Positions 47,187 to 59,070 are shown, numbered from the stretch's first letter. The stretch: DNA of 64,000 nt from Podospora comata (GCA_017354895.1 CP071499.1:248001-312000), one strand, 5' to 3'. Notes: generated by a model from the sequence alone, not told the origin. Numbers and translations are program-made.

Positions 47187-47790
47187 ATGGCGCTACTCAA
47201 CGATGTTATTCCGGTTTTTTGCACTGCTGAAATCCGCGGGGATGTCCTGGACGAATTTTTCCTTGCTGCGTATAGTTCTCCAGAGTTTGTCAATGAAGGA
47301 ATTCATGGTGACATCGGTGGGCTCTTGTATTCCACTACCTACTGTGAAATAAACCAGGCAATCTAATTTCTTTTGGGTCATGCCCATAGCGGTACTCATC
47401 CATGATACCAATACCGAAGGCATAACCCACCCAACAAACCCACCTGTTTCCAAACCGACCTCTTGCCCCTTCAAGAACAAGACGGCTGAGGAGATCTGGA
47501 ATTTCGCACAAGAAAACCTGCGTTACCCCATCTTCAACCGTGCCATCGCCATACTAGACGAGCAAACAGTCGTCGACAAGGAAACATGCTTGCTCGTAAC
47601 TACTTGGGAAAACCCCCCGTCAGAACAAGAGAACGGGTCTGCGTTGTTGACCGTCAGGTCAGACTTTCGATCAGCACTAGTGATCCTCAACATCAAAAAC
47701 TTGGGCATTGGAGGGGACGAGCACTTCAAGAATGGCAAAGATGCGAAGGGTGTGATCCGCCTTTATCAGAGATATGATGGAGGCCAGTAA
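47187..47790 (+). CDS. Short uncharacterised protein, two exons
   Basis: Exon 1 (47187-47343) starts at ATG in caaaATGg. It is joined to exon 2 (47390-47790) by a 46-nt intron with GTGAAA donor and CCCATAG acceptor, which restores frame and gives 185 residues. Neither exon alone would be called confidently. The spliced protein is coherent, mildly acidic, without signal peptide or membrane segment. The part around LLTVRSDFRSALVILNIKNL faintly recalls the small DUF6924-type proteins, but I would not assign it. It lies between the P450 and the Zn2Cys6 gene, converging on the latter with a 139-bp gap. The donor is weak, so the exact splice is uncertain. Confidence 0.55.
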
Positions 47791-47929
47791 TGCTAGATCC
47801 ACGATCAAAGGTGTGGAACCTACGTCGCCCTTCCAGTGTTGATAGCTTTTGGATACACGTTTCATTTGTTTGTTTACATTGTGACCCCTGAGCCCCTGGA
47901 CCCTTACCCCTGAATTTAGACCCACGAAT

Positions 47930-50260
47930 TCAAAAATGAAACTCCGGCCAATATATCCCCCCTCCCTGCTGAAACAAAAGATCAGAACTCGACGGGTCTT
48001 CCAGGAATTGCATGCCCATAGCCGGCTGCATGAGAAATTCTTCCAAGGACGGTTCGGCAAGAGCAACTACAGCAGTCACCTCCAGCCCGCCCATGTCAGG
48101 CATCTGATCCCTATCCTCGACGTGCGGTACGCCAAAGTGACCCGGGGCCCCATGTCCCATGTAAGCATTTACATCGTTACTTGGACCAGCCATATCAGCT
48201 CGAGAGTTCTTCTCTTCTGTCTTTTTGATCGTTTCCATCATCAGCTTAACATGGCGGTAGTACTCTCTTGCGGGAAAGTTGCCGCTGTCTTTGAGTTGAG
48301 ACATTAGCTGGGCTGCATCCTCGAAGCACTCCCTGTCACTGGCGCTGTCCTCGTGATCGAGAAGACTGGACACGGCGAGGACGGTGAGTGCTGAGAATAG
48401 GCTCTGTGTCAGGTCGTGGTACAAGGCCGGAAAAGCACCGTTGACCCAGCTTTCGGACAGGATGCGGTAGGAATGACGGGCACATCGAATACAGGTGTCG
48501 ATGAGTGTCTTGGCGGAGGCGGGAATCGGCTTTGGTGGTGAGCTGCCGGCGTGGAGACGCAGACCGTAGAGGAGGATTGGACGGGTGGCTACGATGATGG
48601 TCTGTAAAACACGGGGTCGGTCTAAGTAAGGTACCTCCACAGTACTCGAGAGAGAAGGACTTACCGCATTGAGTTTCAGGTGCAAGGAAAGCATGTCATA
48701 ATTTGGGTAGGAAGATGTCGTGGTGCTAGTAGTGACCATGTGTAAAGCCGGTGGCAGTTCCTCCACCCAAGCCTTTAGCTCTTTCAGTCGTTGCTGCACC
48801 TTTGTAAAGAGATCGGCTGGTTGATCCTTTCCGCCGTAGATGGACTGTACGACCTTCATAGAGATGGTAGCCAACTTGGCGTATGCGATGTAGTACCCGG
48901 CGTCGCTAAAGTCTCCGTTGGTCGGGGCGTCCTTTTCCACCAGCTTGTTGGACGGCATGTCCACCCTGATGTCTTCGTCTTGGATCGAAGGGAGACAGCC
49001 AAGGGTAGCCGCCCATGACCGATCCAGGATGTAAGCCGTCCACCATACTCTGACTCGGTGTTCACGGAGAACAGGATCTGGAAGTTGCGTCGGGGGTATG
49101 TTGAGATGAAGACCCAAGAGAACAGCCATCCGGACGGCGCTGCCTGCAAAGGTATAGGAGGCATAGATGCGGTTGAGTGTGAATGAGTAGACTGACTGAT
49201 CATAGCACCAGTCTGTTAGCGCTGTAGGTCGTTCTCAAAGGGTATGAGCCTACCAATATCAGACGTATCTCGATAAAGTCCATGGTCGGATGTTCTCCAA
49301 GATAGCTCAGGACTTTTGACGCTTGTGCAAAATGACCCAAGCCAGGGAACACCTGACCCGGAGGAACGAATCTAGAGGAACACAGCTCGCCAAGGGCAAA
49401 GAGTGCCCTCAGTTTGCCAGCCATGATCGGATCCCTCCAGTTTGGATCGGTAAGGCTGTTTTCCAACGCTCGCAACACCTCACCTGGACGCACAATATAC
49501 AGACATCTGCTCGCGTGCATCAATGCGACGTTCATGATCAGACGGGCGCGGGAGGGTTTCGGCCAAGGCCAGGGCGTCTCGGCCAACGACATGATGGTGT
49601 CATCACCAGCGTACTCGTTATGTGGAACATGACAGAATTGAAGGTCACTCGGATCTGAAAGAGCCTGTCTGAACCTCGTTGCAAATGCTGTGTCGGCCGC
49701 CTCGTTGATTGGTTTCGGTGTCTGAGGAAGATCGATGTCCAGGAACCACGGCTGCGCATCAGTCGAGCCATGAAGGGCAGTGGTTGAATCCGGGACAGCG
49801 AAGGGCCCAGTTGAGCCGCGATCCCGGCTGGGGCCTTGCTCTTCCTGAGCTGCCGATGGTGTACTGACGCTGGATTCACCGCCACTAGGTGGGACTTCTG
49901 CTCTATGTGCAAGTTGAGCGCGCAGCCGCTTGTTCTCACCTTCGAGTTGCTTGATATATCTAGACCGAGATGTAAGCCCGGTTGCTGGTTGAAAAGTTGC
50001 ATCAAGGGTTGGGATTGCCAGCAAACCTTTCATCGACCCGGACTCGTCTATTTCGATTGGGATAGATGCACTCTAACTCTGACTTCTTGCAGTTTGTGCA
50101 GGGCTGTTCACCGGAGCATTTGACCTTCCGAGAATGGCAGCGATGGCAGCTGGAGATGTGATATCAGTGGAAAGGTCGAAAAAGGGGCACAATAAGGGGG
50201 GACTGACGCTGTTGACTTGATCTTCGGAGCTAAGGTCCCTTCATTCTCTCGGTCACACAT
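47930..50260 (-). CDS. Zn2Cys6 transcription factor with fungal-specific TF domain
   Basis: Five exons, 50260-50208, 50149-50027, 49959-49254, 49195-48665 and 48601-47930, give 694 residues. All junctions are GT-AG and in frame. The zinc cluster at about residues 19-46 lies almost entirely in exon 2, with spacing C-x2-C-x6-C-x5-C-x2-C-x6-C (CHRCHSRKVKC, CTNCKKSELEC). A coiled-coil dimerisation stretch follows (YIKQLEGENKRLRAQL). The middle homology region contains GSAVRMAVLLGLH and RVWWTAYILDR, classic for the fungal-specific TF domain. The C-terminus is acidic. It is divergent from the MFS gene, with 676 bp between start codons, suggesting it may control that transporter and perhaps the nearby P450. 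Confidence 0.92.
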
Positions 50261-50936
50261 TTTCTCTCTGTACCTGTATCCAACACGGCATTTGGCCGGT
50301 CGTTGTCATGTGCTGGCCCGATGCTATCTTCATCTCGGCGCGGGTCTGAGTGCAACATCCGATGCTCGGAGCCGACAGTGACAGGGCACGTCCCGCCGTG
50401 GATCCAGTTCTCGACTTGTTGGCAAGTTGAGTCAGACAGTATCCGTAGACTTGGGCCTTGAAAGTAGGGCTTATCGGTAGCCTCCCAGCGTGTTATCGCC
50501 TGTGGTCTAGGCCTGGCCCTGGCTCGTTTGGTTGCAGTGAGAACGACGGTGTGTCTTGACCGTCTCCACCATATCGGCAAAAGAACTTTTGCCGACCACG
50601 CTGTTTTCGGCAAGGGTGCTGTGGCCGAGCACTTCACGAACTTCAATATCACTCGGCACACTGCAAGTATGCCGAACTATGGATAACGGTGAGAAAATGT
50701 TGCATGAGCACTACGGCAAAAGGCCTGTAAAAAATTCGTAAGAAAGAAGCACTCATCATGTGTCCCAAGGTCGACGAGATGAGCTCGGTAATGACGTGTT
50801 CAGACATTGACGTTCCAAAGGAATTGTATTTAAAATCTTGAACCAGCGTTGATCATGATGACTCTCTTGCCACAGTTTTGTATCATCATCTAGTCTTTTC
50901 TCCACATACGGGGCACCAGGCTCGTCAACCATCACC
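50261..50936. other. Bidirectional promoter between regulator and transporter
   Basis: Positions between the divergent Zn2Cys6 and MFS start codons. CGG-type half-sites occur here but I cannot single out an operator. No coding feature. Confidence 0.5.
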
Positions 50937-52415
50937 ATGCCCTCGTCTCTTTCTGATAGTAATGAGCTTCGCATCACCAAGCACGCCAAACACGGTGGGT
51001 GCGCCGTCAAGGTCAACACTGCTCCATACGTTAACCCTACCAAAGAATCACAATCCTCCCTTCTCAAAAGATTTGTCAGAAGCAATCGATGGACGCCACC
51101 ATGGTGTCGCCAACAACAAGGGCGGGAATTTAGATACAATTCTGGTATTGTCTTGCTATCCGCCTTCGCCAGCGCCGTGGCGGCCGCCAACTTGTACTAC
51201 ACCTATCCTGTCCTCAACAAAGCCGCCGACGATTTTGGTGTCAGCTATGAAAAGGCCGCTCTCATTCCCCAGCTGTTGCAGGGCGGGTACGGCCTCGGCA
51301 TCCTGTTCCTCTGCCCCCTCGGGGACGTGTTTCGACTCCGGCCCCTCATCATCACCCTGACCCTTGCAACCACTTGCACTTGGCTCGGGTTGTGTTTAAG
51401 CTCCAACTTTGAGCTCTTCACCACCCTGAGCTTCCTGACTGGATTTGTGACGGTGAGCCCTCAAATTCTACTCCCACTCATTGGCACACTCGCGCCACCG
51501 GCACAACGAGCCACGGCTGTCTCCCTCGTCTTGGCCGGCATGATGATGGGCCTGGCAGTCCCTCGTGTCGTCGCTGGCATCGTCACGCAATATACGCCCT
51601 GGCGTAACATCTACTGGGTTGCTCTCGGCCTCCAGTGCATCCTTGTTGCCCTCATGTGGCTTTTCTTCCCCGACTATCCACGACCAGACCCCAACAACAC
51701 CCAGACCTTCTCCCGCAAATACATGAATATTCTGGGGAGCATCATCCGCATGATGTTCACACAACCGATTCTGGCCTACGGCTGTCTTGTGACCTTCCTG
51801 GTCAACGCTGTTCAGGCATCCTTCTGGACAACTCTGACAGCCCACCTCGCCGGCCCACCCTTCCACTTTGGACCCCTCCACATTGGCCTCTTTTCCATGA
51901 TCGGCATCGGCACCACCATCCTGATCCCTGTGTACGCTCATTTCGTGATTGAACGGTTTGCGCCTTGGTTTTCGACCATCAACGGACTGTTGCTGACCAT
52001 CGTGACGGTTGCTTTGGACTGTTACACCGGGAATGTGCTGAAGATCGGGGGGCCTATACTGCAGGCATTGGGCGTCGACTTTGGGGTACAGTTGGGAAGT
52101 GTGGCCTATCGAGCGGCTGTGTACAAGGAGCTGCCGGCCAATCGGGCCAACGTTATTTTTACCGCCTGCGCATTCATCGGACAGCTGGTTGGTACCAGCA
52201 TCGGGAACACTGTATATGCCAGGAGCGGTTGGTCAAATGTTGGAATTTTCCACATTGCGTTTGCTTTGGTGACGATGGTGGTTATATTTTTGAGGGGGCC
52301 AAAGGAAAAGGGGTGGTTTGGATGGACAGGGGGAGCTGGGCTGCGGTTGGAAAATGGTGGTTCGAAACAAAAGGAGGAGGGTTCCGAATCGGATGACAAT
52401 TCGGCAAAAGTCTGA
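50937..52415 (+). CDS. MFS transporter
   Basis: A single exon of 492 residues starts at ATG in caccATGc. About 60 hydrophilic residues precede twelve membrane segments. The loop between segments 2 and 3 reads FLCPLGDVFRLRP, the MFS GxLaDrxGrR region in variant form. ALIPQLLQGGYGLG and LVGTSIGNTVY are typical of bacterial-type and fungal drug-efflux or small-molecule transporters. The C-terminus is a charged cytosolic tail (KQKEEGSESDD). Direction and substrate are unknown. The divergent Zn2Cys6 gene makes regulated efflux or uptake plausible. Confidence 0.9.
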   Translation: MPSSLSDSNELRITKHAKHGGCAVKVNTAPYVNPTKESQSSLLKRFVRSNRWTPPWCRQQQGREFRYNSGIVLLSAFASAVAAANLYYTYPVLNKAADDFGVSYEKAALIPQLLQGGYGLGILFLCPLGDVFRLRPLIITLTLATTCTWLGLCLSSNFELFTTLSFLTGFVTVSPQILLPLIGTLAPPAQRATAVSLVLAGMMMGLAVPRVVAGIVTQYTPWRNIYWVALGLQCILVALMWLFFPDYPRPDPNNTQTFSRKYMNILGSIIRMMFTQPILAYGCLVTFLVNAVQASFWTTLTAHLAGPPFHFGPLHIGLFSMIGIGTTILIPVYAHFVIERFAPWFSTINGLLLTIVTVALDCYTGNVLKIGGPILQALGVDFGVQLGSVAYRAAVYKELPANRANVIFTACAFIGQLVGTSIGNTVYARSGWSNVGIFHIAFALVTMVVIFLRGPKEKGWFGWTGGAGLRLENGGSKQKEEGSESDDNSAKV

Positions 52416-53545
52416 TGTTGTTTTGATTGTATGATGGTTTAGATAAAAGTTTTTGGGTGTCTTTGGGGTTTTTGGCGGGTTTATAATGATAATGAAGAAG
52501 ACGGTGAAAAGTAATGGGTTAGGGTGAAAAACGTCCAGGATATCCATGTTCACGAAGGCGCAGGAAGTGATTGGTTACAGTTTGACGAGCTCCAGGGTGC
52601 CTATGTAGACTGTGTAGTTTCTGGGGGTGGAATTAGGCACCTTGGGCGGATTATCAAAGAAGTGTTATCAGACTTGATCTGGCAAGCCGGGCCCAATGTG
52701 GAGGCAAGGAGTCAAGTGGTCAATGCAGCCATGGTTGGAGGCTTGCAAGACGAGGAGCAAAGGTGAGCAATTAGGGTAACAGTATAGTTATAGCCACGGC
52801 CAATCTACACTATACTGCACTTGGGGGCTCTCTTATGATTATTGCCCAACTTTGTACATGTTAGTGTACCTGGGTAGGTAAGGTAAGGTACCTATCCATC
52901 ATACTAGCAGCAGCCAACAACATGAAACCAAGGCACGATACTACACCAAACCTCCAGGGTCACACGAAACACCCTACTGTATACTCAGATGAGCAATATC
53001 TTTTTTCTTCAGCACTTTTATGTGACATGGTGGTGTGCTAAAGATCCTTCCGTCCTGTCACCAACTGCACTGCTGGTAGCCATGGATAACCTTGGAGTGT
53101 TGGGTGAATGCAACCTTCAACCAACAAAGACTCACCAGGTGTCTGAATACCGCGTATGGGAATTAGCCATCCGGTCTGCATAATGGTTCTACCTTTTAAT
53201 ACTGCCACTAACAAAATTTAGTTAACTCTTGGTATACCCAGTTCATTAGCCCTGCATGATCAAGTGTATTCGGCTGGCATCCAGCATCCAATGTTGGTTT
53301 CTCCAATATCACTCTCCAATATTATTCCCATTGATGTTGGGGTTTACTAAGAAAAGTCGGTGAATCTTAGACATGGCTGTTGGCAATTATGATGCAGTTT
53401 GGCTTATGCTACGTGGCTGTAGGGTATCGGGAATGCCAGAAGGATTGAGACTCGTGATACATATAATGGCCCGGGGGGCCGCCGAACTATCTTTGCCTAC
53501 TGAGTCCATCACCTCTCTGCTTCCACCGCTTCCTCGACACTCACC
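52416..53545. other. Intergenic, 1.1 kb
   Basis: No gene is supported. A direct GGTAAGGTAAGGTACC-like string lies around 52878-52893. A TATAAT at 53462-53467, about 80 bp upstream of the lectin ATG, may serve as its TATA element. Confidence 0.45.
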
Positions 53546-54090
53546 ATGAAGTTCTCGACACTCTCTGGTATCACAACCGTGCTCCTGACCGAGATTGGTG
53601 GCGCTCTTGCTCAAGGTGGTGGTTTCTTCCAAAGTTGCAACCATGATTGGTACATGGAAGGTGACCGATACATGGTGGCGACATGCAGAACCAAGAGTGG
53701 TGGTTGGAGGCGGACAAGGCAAGACATGAACAAGTGCATCACCAACCTCAACGGGAATCTGCTCGCGTGGAATATGTAAGCTGATGGCCACGTTTGTTTG
53801 AATTTAGTTCAGTACTGACATGCAAGCGTCTAGGGGTGGTTACCATCCTATATGTGGCATGTGCAGCCAAGGCGGCCTCCAATATGACGGAGCACCAAAG
53901 AACAGTCGGTTGAACTGCATGTGCATCAACGCCGCTGGTCAGCAAGACTGGAGTGAGCTTGAGCTGAGTAAGGTTTTCCTCGATTGATGAAGTTCCAATG
54001 GAGACTTGCAAACTGACCATGTGATCAGACAATTTCGTTTCCAATGAGGATGGATATCTATGGTGCTTTGGCCATTGGGCCCCCGAATAA
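53546..54090 (+). CDS. Secreted cyanovirin-N homology (CVNH) lectin-like protein
   Basis: Three exons, 53546-53775, 53834-53967 and 54029-54090, give 141 residues with in-frame GT-AG junctions. A signal peptide covers about residues 1-22 (cleavage near GGALAQ). The mature part shows the twofold CVNH pattern: FFQSCNHDWYMEGDRYMVATC then NKCITNLNGNLLAW, and again NCMCINAAG then LNNFVSNEDGYLWC. The cysteines pair across repeats as in the family. CVNH proteins are small lectins, often specific for mannose-type glycans, found in filamentous ascomycetes and ferns. Secretion suggests a role at the cell surface or against competitors, but binding cannot be read from sequence. Confidence 0.88.
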
Positions 54091-54415
54091 TGAGGCGCAA
54101 AAGGAAAAGTGATTAAAGGGCCGGGGGAATGTGTTATTGTGCAAATGTGCAAATGTGGTAAAGTGGTAAAAGGGTAAGGGAGCCAACAGCTCCACATGTT
54201 GTCATTGCAGGAAGTAACGGTGTGTATGGGGAAAGAGCATTTGTGGAAGACACCGTATAGGGAAAGAGCCAAAGGAGAAAGAGCCAAAATGGGAAGGGAC
54301 GACGGTGGGTCAGGTCAGACAATGGAAAGAGCAACCCTGGGAACGAGAAAGTATGAGAAGGAGCAAGAGGAATTTAGGAAGGAGCAAGAGAAGGTATATT
54401 CCATGACACCGCCTC
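54091..54415. other. Convergent intergenic region
   Basis: 3' flanks of the CVNH gene (plus) and the P450 gene (minus). A purine-rich stretch with repeated GGAAAGAGCC-like units spans about 54225-54400. No gene. Confidence 0.45.
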
Positions 54416-55966
54416 TCATCGCTCTCTCCTCGCAACGTAACAGGGCCAGTCCTCTGGAACAACGGTAAAGTAGGCTTTCCACCTCCACTCCTTGGCTTTG
54501 TCAACCTGCACAAAGTCATAATCCCTGACCAAAGTCGCACATATCTTGCTGAGCTCAATCTTTGCGAGATTCTGACCAGGACACGAGGCGTACCCCAAAC
54601 CCCAAGGCACAAAGTATTTCTCCAACCTTGCCGCGTCAGAAGTGAGCCATCTATCAGGGTTAAACATCCTGGCATCCTCCCCCCAGATCTCCTTACTGTG
54701 GTGAATCACCCACACGTTCACGGACACGGTGGTGCCGCCAGGAATGCGTCTGTCTCCAATCACCAAGGGGGTTCCTTTCGGCACTACTCTCGGCAACCCC
54801 ATCGACGCAGGACCAAACATTCTCAACGCCTCTTTGATGCACGCTTGCAAGAACGGCAAATGCTGGGCGTCCGCAAATGACACTGATCTACCACCGACAG
54901 TCCCAACCTTGGCAGCATCAATCTCCCTCCTGCATCTTGCCCACGCAGTGGGGTGTCGAATCATGTAGTACACAAACGCCTGCAGCCCCGTTGCCACCGT
55001 CTCATTCCCCGCAGCCGTAGCGTTGAACGCCGCCGAGTGTATCTCATGCATCTCCATCTTGCCATTACTCTTCTCCAGCATGTGGAGCCAGTGCGCCAAG
55101 GCATCAAACTTCTCCACGTTGGGATTCTCCTGCCGCTCTTTGATCGCCGTCATGGCCGTATCGATAAGGTGCCCCCACGGTGTCACTCCCAGCCAGGTGA
55201 TGAATCTGTTGCTGAGAAACAGCACATGAAACCAGCGGAAAAACCCGGCGATGGAGACATAGGCCGCTTGAGGGTGTGTGTTGGCGATGGTGTTGTTGAT
55301 GTCTTTGCCCTCTCTCAGAAAGCCGAACTGCTTGGAAAAGATGACCTCGCCGATGATGTCCGAGGTGGCAAAGGTGAAGAACTTTTCGAGATCGATGGGC
55401 TTCTTAGAAGAGCTGAACTTGTCGAGCCAATCAAAGAGGAGCTCGAGGGTGTTGCCGATGGCCTCTTCGGAGCGGAGAAGGTTGGGAAGGGTGTATGCTG
55501 GGGCGAGATGGCGAGACAGTTCGTTTTTGACGGCAGGATCAGTAGCTGACATGGGGTTTTGGAAACGCCCATCGGGGAAGGCAATCACTTTGTACCAAGG
55601 GGCTTTGTGTAGAGAAGGAGAAGCGAGGACTTTCTTGATCGCGTCAGGATGGCTGATGCTGACTTCATTCGGAGCGATACGGACAAAGTGACCTTCAGAT
55701 ATCTATCAGCTGTTTGCTTTTTGTACAGTCAGTAGTGCGGAACACCCACCATGCTTGTCATGCAGCCTGATGAGCTCTAAGTTTTGGTCGCCCTTGAGAA
55801 TGTGAAGGATGTGCCATATTCTGGTGAAGCTGGCCGTGAATGGGCCGGGAATATCGCTGATTGGAGAGCAGTATCGCCGCCAGAAGAGCAATGTGAGGAG
55901 CAGAGTACCAACCAGACCGGCCAACTGAGAGAGGCTCAGGCCCAAAAGGATGAATAACCCTGTCAT
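54416..55966 (-). CDS. Cytochrome P450 (pisatin-demethylase-like)
   Basis: Two exons, 55966-55750 and 55692-54416, joined at GTGGGT...AAG, give 497 residues. The start is ATG 55966; a GTG four codons upstream is not used. A membrane anchor (LAGLVGTLLLTLLFW) is followed by the proline hinge IPGPF. The I-helix reads ATAAGNETVATG, the K-helix EALR is present, and the heme loop is PWGLGYASCPGQN with Cys443. The overall pattern resembles the pisatin-demethylase/benzoate-hydroxylase-related fungal P450s, but the substrate is unknown. It lies just downstream of the GMC oxidoreductase on the same strand, about 400 bp apart. Confidence 0.92.
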
Positions 55967-56372
55967 GTTCGACGTCACTTCAGAATACGATCCGATGCTC
56001 TGGAACTGTGGCTGACACAGGAATGCAGTAGGATGTCGGTAACACTCGGACTTGGGGAAGCCAAGTGAGAGAAATCCTTTTGCAAGAATTTCCCCTCTTT
56101 TTGACCAACAGTGAGATCGCTTGTGGGCTTGCAGAGAAGTTGTGATGGCAGGGGTGAGATTCCCACTCTGTCGGCGGGGCTAAACCAAACAAAAACCGAC
56201 AGGACGGCCAAGAAATATTCATGGATTCTGAATGGAAGCTTCATCGGCTCGATTTCTTTGGAGGCATAGTCATGAATATGTGGACTCGAGTCAATACACC
56301 AACACAGAAAAGATTGGCAGTGCGTGTTTTTTCTGCTTTTTCAACCCTCTATAATAGAGGTACTTATCACTC
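55967..56372. other. Short intergenic region
   Basis: Promoter of the P450 and 3' flank of the GMC gene. No other feature is recognisable. Confidence 0.45.
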
Positions 56373-58597
56373 TTATCGGTTCTTATCGCCTCTCTTACCC
56401 CCTGAAGCCCCCTTTCCGCCCTTTCCTTTCCATGTCTCTTTGATCAAGTCGGCAGCCTATAAATGTTTCAACACATGAAATCAGTTTCCGGGCAAGAGGT
56501 AATATGTGAATATGGGAGTACCACAAAACCTACCTTCTCCCCAATCACATAAACCGTCAATTGCGTCGTGCCCCCCGGCAAAATCGGGATAACACTCGCG
56601 TCCGCCACCCTCAATCCCCTGGTCCCATACACCCTCAGCTCATCATCCACAACCCCACCCAACTCCCTCCTCATCTTGGCCGCCGTCCCAACAGGGTGCC
56701 ACGCTTGTGGTATGTAGTTCGCCCTGATATACCCCGCCAAATCCTCCCTGCTTGTCACCTTGGCGCCCGGCGCCGTCTCGACAGCGCAATATCCCGCTAA
56801 TGGGCCCTCGGGACCGAAGAAGCGGCGGTAGAACTCGAGGTAGGCGATCATGAGGTCAGTGTCGACGGGGTTGGTCAAGGCGCGGTAGTCGACCACTGGA
56901 TCTGGGGCGTCAATGTTGTCGGGGTCGACCGAGACGGTACCGCGGGAGGTGGGGTGGAAGTTGATGGGGTTGGCGCCGGGGGCGGTACCATATCCGATTA
57001 CCCAGTGGAGGAAGGAGAGGGAGCCGGGGGCCGAGGAGAGCATTTGCTCCGCGAGGAGGTTGTTTTGGGCTTTGTAGCCGCGGAGAACGGAGCTGTCTGT
57101 GCCTGGTGCTGCGAAAGAAGCAGGATCCTGGCGAGCGAGGGAAGAGGCGATGGCGAGAAAGGCAGATGGTGCCGCGATGGGGAGTGGAAGATCTGCCACC
57201 AGACCTTGACCTTGTCCTTCGCTGGGCGGGAGATGGGTCGAGTTCGAGGTAGGTGGTGGGGGTGGTCTTGTAAAGTTGAACCGAATAGGGGGTCCGATTG
57301 GGTGATCTTGAAAGTTCGCACCCACCCCAGGTAGGCTGACCTTCACGGGGATTTTGGCCTTCTTTAAGAGCATGCGTGGACCTACTCCGCTCAGTTGCAG
57401 AAGCAGAGGCGTATGGATGGCTCCTGTCGATATCACAACTTCTTTGTTGGCCTTCACAGTAACTCTCTTTTCTGTGTCTGTCAAGATGCACTCGACTCCA
57501 GTTGCCGCGTTCTCCTTACCACTCAGGACTATCTTGGTAGCCCGTACGCTTGTCAAAATGTCATAATTTGGCCTGTTCAGACCATCCCAATGGCCAGTTC
57601 TCGAATAGGAACGCTGTCGGGTCTTTGGATCCACTGATAATGGGTAGTAAAACACTCCATGGTTGCCGGCGTGTCCGTCCGCTGGGAATGGAATTCCTGG
57701 CATTTGGATGAGACCGTCGTAAATTGTTTCTATGCACCAATCTCATGTTAGTATCTGTCCTACTGTGAAGGTGAAGGCCCTTCACTGCTTTAAAAACATA
57801 CTGATCGCAGGATTAAGACCGCCTGGGAACGATGCGTAGAGGCGGGTGTCATTATACTGTCCCCAAGCCTGAACGTCGTACGTAATGTTGAAGTCCGCGG
57901 CAAGTACCGGGTTCGGGGGAACAAAATGGATTGCCTGTTGTCGTCAGTACATGGCACTCATCTCGTGACGGAAGGTGAAGAGGCTAGGTGCCTTCTTGAA
58001 GTAAGGGAGCAATTCTTTCCAGCTCCAATTCGAGCCATTGTTTCCCAACTGATCCCAGATGCCATAGTCCTTTACAGTGCCACGCATCACAGCCATACCA
58101 TTGACAGCTGAGCTGCCGCCCACGCCAAAGCCCATGCCCAGCGGTATGGTTCTGTTGTTTAGACCTATTTGTGGAACAGACGTGAGATTGTACAAATGCG
58201 CAGTTTGACGGTCGCCATTGGGGTCGGATGGATTCCCTTCCAATGCAAGTCAGTACTCCCGAACAAGTAAATGAAAATGAAATTGGCAACCTACAGAACC
58301 TTCCATGTTCGATCACCAGGACAGAGTCTGTTTACAATGAATTAGCATTTTGACACACATAAAGCAAGGTATCCGACGCGTACATTCTGGCAGCTCAGTC
58401 AGACGATCTGCAATTGTAAGGCCAGCGGTTCCAGCCCCGACTACGATGTAGTCGTATGAATCTCTTAGTTCTTCGGGAGTTTTAACATGCCTCGCCCTGA
58501 GCACCGAGTCTGGGACCGCCACTGTAACAGGCAGGATCCTCGTTATCAGGGAAAGGGCAGCCACGACAAGAGAGATGTTGAATTTACGTGCCATCAT
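56373..58597 (-). CDS. Secreted GMC oxidoreductase (aryl-alcohol/choline-dehydrogenase type)
   Basis: Six exons, 58597-58384, 58327-58295 (33 nt), 58236-57992, 57934-57802, 57729-56534 and 56456-56373, give 634 residues. The third intron (57991-57935) must use a GC donor (GCACCT): it is 57 nt, ends ACTGACGACAACAG, removes an in-frame TGA and restores YFKKAIHF, the family's expected sequence. A signal peptide (about 1-28) precedes the FAD dinucleotide fold YDYIVVGAGTAGL. GMGFGVGGSSAVNGM and STGAIHTPLLLQLSGVG are GMC signatures. The catalytic His is in AWHPVGTAA, while the second position is replaced in GTTQLTVY, where GNPQ or similar is usual. Such enzymes oxidise alcohols or sugars and may produce H2O2 extracellularly. 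A catalase gene lies upstream. Confidence 0.88.
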
Positions 58598-59070
58598 CAC
58601 TGACCGTACGAAAGTAACATGGTTGAAGACACGATTTAGACAGAACAACGCAAAGGACTTGGGTGGGGTCATGATTTGAACTTGACTTACCTGACCTTGT
58701 TTCATTGCCAAGAGACGGCTGCGTCGGTGCAAGAGACGTAATGATTGTAGGTGACACAAGATGCGAGTAAGACGCCCAAATTACCATTCCTCCAATTAGT
58801 TGCTAGTATTGCTGTGTCTAATGCATCCATTGTCACGTTGGCTACATGTGGACCGTGAAGGATTCAAGCTCTACCGGCATACATCACCACAATACTCCTG
58901 AACAACTACCATTATTGGTAGAGTACCTAATGCAACGAAGTGAAACGACAGGCAAGAACGAACTCAGTTCCATGACATTAACACTAGGTATCACCATCGA
59001 CTCCCACAAAACTCCTTACTATCGTACAACTTGGTTGGCAAACTCTTGCAGAAAAGGAAAACGGGGGAAT
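58598..59070. other. Intergenic between tandem minus-strand genes
   Basis: This contains the GMC promoter and the catalase 3' flank. No feature beyond that is seen. Confidence 0.45.
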
